A stretch of 7,701 bases of DNA, from positions 1 to 7,701 of the forward strand of contig CATXYA010000063.1 in assembly GCA_958403605.1 (NCBI GenBank), in the 5' to 3' direction. The number at the start of each line of letters is the position of its first letter. The stretch's first letter is position 1. Under the pieces are notes generated by a model that saw only the letters and a list, made by a program, of their open reading frames with translations, made no database searches and was not told the origin of the DNA. A program made the position numbers and the translations under genes. Origin of the DNA: an uncultured Oscillospiraceae bacterium (lineage in GTDB: Bacteria; Bacillota; Clostridia; Oscillospirales; Ruminococcaceae). Of the stretch, positions 6,473 through 7,701 are shown in pieces.

Positions 6473-6874
6473 TTACAGGTCGTACTCCCTGGGCGGATTG
6501 CCGGAGAAGTCAGCGATTACCGCATGGGCATCTTTCAGATAGAACACTTCAAAGATGGGGTTGGTGGCCTCGCCGTACTGCCCTTTGACGATGGGGTTCT
6601 GGATGCACATCTCCTTGGCGGCCATGTTATTTTCGAACACGGCCTCGCCGTTCAGACGGATCCACGCATAAGCCGGGCTGGAAACAGAAATCTCGATGTT
6701 GGGGTTGGCGTGCATATCCTTGTAGACGTCCTTCCGGTTGTTGGTGCAGAACCACAGCTTGCCGTCCATCTCTCCTGAAAACATGAAGGGGCGGCACTTG
6801 GCTTTTCCGTCACGGCCGACAGTGGCCAGATACTGCACGGGATTTTCCTGCAAAAACTTTACAACATCATTCAT
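6473..6874 (-). CDS. Small PNPOx-family flavin-binding protein
   Basis: A 133-residue single-domain protein of the pyridoxamine 5'-phosphate oxidase-like split-barrel family. Visible motifs are FLQENPVQYLATVGRDGK (7-24), the next strand CRPFMFSGEMDGKLWFCTN, and the FMN-phosphate-type loop NNRKDVYKDMHANPNIEIS. The strand AWIRLNGEAVFENN follows. The likely role is flavin- or deazaflavin-dependent reduction or cofactor storage; the substrate is unknown. ATG 6874 is set by a perfect AGGAGG (6888-6883) 8 bases upstream; earlier in-frame ATGs (6916) lie upstream of that site. It is the first gene leftwards from the shared promoter and is divergent from the HxlR regulator, an arrangement common for HxlR targets. 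A hairpin separates it from the next gene. Confidence 0.9.
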   Translation of the reverse strand: MNDVVKFLQENPVQYLATVGRDGKAKCRPFMFSGEMDGKLWFCTNNRKDVYKDMHANPNIEISVSSPAYAWIRLNGEAVFENNMAAKEMCIQNPIVKGQYGEATNPIFEVFYLKDAHAVIADFSGNPPREYDL

Positions 6875-6910
6875 GATACATACCTCCTGGTTGGAATGTG
6901 GGGTTTGGAA

Positions 6911-6992
6911 TTGCAACTTTTCTCTTGCAGGATTATAATAATTCTGTAAGTATCTATTGTAAAGTAAGCACTTTTTTGTGCTGTAGTTACTA
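6911..6992. promoter_or_regulatory. Overlapping divergent promoters with candidate HxlR operator
   Basis: Plus strand: TTGCAA (6911-6916), 17 bases, TATAAT (6934-6939), driving the HxlR gene with a leader of about 75 bases. Minus strand: TTTACA (6963-6958), 17 bases, TATTAT (6940-6935), driving the flavoprotein gene. The two -10 elements occupy the same seven base pairs. To the right lie TGTAA repeats (6945 and 6958), AGTAA (6963-6967) with TTACT (6987-6991), a hairpin-like AGCAC-T6-GTGCT (6967-6982) and the palindrome TAGTTACTA (6984-6992). These are good candidates for binding sites of the dimeric regulator, overlapping the minus-strand -35. Confidence 0.62.
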
Positions 6993-7020
6993 AAAAGAAA
7001 CTATTGGAAGGCGTGATACC

Positions 7021-7347
7021 ATGCAGCAAACAAAAGAATTACCTGCCTGCCCGGTAGAGACAACGCTTATGCTGATCGGTGATAAATGGAAGGTCCTGAT
7101 CCTGCGCGACCTCATGCCGGGAACGAAGCGGTTTGGAGAGCTCAAAAAGTCCATTGGCAGCGTTTCCCAGAAAGTTCTCACTGCCCAGCTGCGGGACATG
7201 GAAGAAAAAGGGCTGGTGAGCCGCAAAGTATATGCGGAAGTTCCGCCGCGGGTGGAGTACAGCCTGACAGACCTGGGGAAAAGCCTGAAACCCATTCTGG
7301 ACGCCATGCGGACATGGGGGGAGAACTATAAAGCGCAGAACATGTGA
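7021..7347 (+). CDS. HxlR-family winged-helix regulator with a single cysteine
   Basis: A 108-residue HxlR-family (YodB/HypR type) repressor or activator that binds DNA as a dimer. The family signature is clear: CPVETTLMLIGDKWKVLILRDL (10-31), GTKRFGELKKSIGSVSQKVLTAQLRDMEEKGL (34-65; helix-turn-helix and recognition helix), then RVEYSLTDLGKSLKPIL as wing and dimer helix. Cys10 is the only cysteine and matches the position that senses quinones, aldehydes or disulfide stress in some family members. GGAAGG ends 9 bases before ATG 7021. It is divergent from the flavoprotein and ADP-ribosylation genes and shares their promoter region, so it most likely controls them and itself. A strong terminator overlaps its stop codon. 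Confidence 0.95.
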   Translation: MQQTKELPACPVETTLMLIGDKWKVLILRDLMPGTKRFGELKKSIGSVSQKVLTAQLRDMEEKGLVSRKVYAEVPPRVEYSLTDLGKSLKPILDAMRTWGENYKAQNM

Positions 7348-7392
7348 AAAGCTGAGGGGGCAGCCCTAAAAAGGGCTGCCCCCTCAGCTTTT
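7347..7392. terminator. Strong intrinsic terminator of the HxlR gene
   Basis: A perfect 21-base stem (7347-7367 with 7372-7392) with an AAAA loop, flanked by A4 and T4. The first base is the last base of the TGA stop. The symmetry means it can also stop transcripts arriving from the right. Confidence 0.92.
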
Positions 7393-7398
7393 GGTCGG

Positions 7399-7488
7399 TC
7401 AGAGCGGGCGGAAACATTCCGGCAGAGTGTCTTCGACGGCCTTTTTGACAATACGGCCCTTGAAAGCCCTGTCTATGGGACCGGACCT
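7399..7488 (-). other. Short open frame without a start, possible gene remnant
   Basis: On the minus strand a TAG is followed by 29 open codons and then TGA (7401-7399). The reading is protein-like, with GPIDRAFKGRIVKKAVEDTL and then PECFRPL at the end. There is no ATG, GTG or TTG in the frame and no ribosome binding site. It could be the tail of a lost gene. The rest of 7393-7562 holds only a possible extended -10, TGCTATGCT (7490-7498), for the next gene. Confidence 0.2.
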
Positions 7489-7562
7489 GTGCTATGCTTA
7501 GGATAAGCAAACTGTAATGGCTTGCGGTGAGACAAAAATGCGAGGAACAGGGAGGAATCAAA

Positions 7563-7701
7563 GTGGCGCTGGATCGGTATGCAACCGCTGTGGAACGGGC
7601 GATCTTCAATTGGTATTTTGGCGGGGAAAATGCCCCGGTGGAACCGGTGTTCAACACGCTGCAGCTGGGGATCAGGCATGACATGCAGGTGTATGTTCCC
7701 A
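7563..7701 (+). CDS. Hypothetical protein, N-terminal part, runs off right edge
   Basis: GTG 7563 follows GGAGG (7551-7555) after 7 bases, and the frame is open for 46 codons to the window edge. The start reads MALDRYATAVERAIFNWYFG if GTG is initiated as Met, then NAPVEPVFNTLQLGIRHDM. There is no signal peptide or membrane segment. I do not recognise the family. The base composition resembles that of the HxlR region. A GTG at 7527 in the same frame is a weaker alternative start. The gene has its own leader after the HxlR terminator and so is not part of that unit. Confidence 0.65.
   Translation, partial: MALDRYATAVERAIFNWYFGGENAPVEPVFNTLQLGIRHDMQVYVP

Noticed and set aside
7178..7684. A 168-codon open frame on the minus strand across the HxlR gene and its terminator
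   Set aside because: It runs through a 21-base terminator stem and opposite the clear HxlR motifs; the composition is serine- and proline-rich, as in antisense readings.

Overview
The window looks like accessory DNA of a low-to-mid GC Firmicute, most likely a gut Clostridia (Oscillospiraceae or Lachnospiraceae type). This placement is inferred from strong Shine-Dalgarno sites, protein flavour and gene content (class M sirtuin with zinc macrodomain, HxlR regulator, 2[4Fe-4S] flavoprotein). No rRNA, tRNA or CRISPR array is visible.

Left part (1-2166) is a worn accessory region. An A+T-rich gene of unknown function runs leftwards off the edge (1-366). Next comes a complete IS5-family element of the IS427 type (541-1380) whose transposase is split over two frames joined by a likely -1 frameshift. 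Directly after it lies the C-terminal remnant of a type I restriction subunit HsdR (1381-2166), damaged by 5' loss, a frameshift and an amber stop. No HsdR sequence is seen left of the IS, so the insertion alone does not explain the loss.

Middle part (2188-4063): an intact 449-residue protein with an N-terminal Schlafen/AlbA_2 domain, a RecG-like GHKL ATPase-type domain and a C-terminal winged helix is read from its own strong promoter. It is followed by about 590 bases with only a small, doubtful coding fragment and a strong bidirectional terminator.

Right part (4193-7392) is the most interesting. Four genes read leftwards: a small PNPOx-fold flavoprotein, a PNPOx-fold protein fused to two [4Fe-4S] motifs, a zinc-dependent macrodomain ADP-ribose hydrolase, and a class M sirtuin (SirTM, an ADP-ribosyltransferase). 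Spacings are tight (4-base gap, then a 29-base overlap), so the last three at least form an operon. A one-cysteine HxlR regulator is divergent from them, and the two promoters share the same -10 bases. The picture is a writer/eraser ADP-ribosylation pair coupled to redox flavoproteins under a possible thiol-redox switch. In this copy the sirtuin is interrupted by one in-frame amber codon. The GcvH-L and lipoate ligase partners usually reported with SirTM are not in the window.

The right edge (7393-7701) holds the terminator of the HxlR gene, a short unexplained open frame, and the first 46 codons of an unrecognised gene with a good ribosome binding site and a GTG start.
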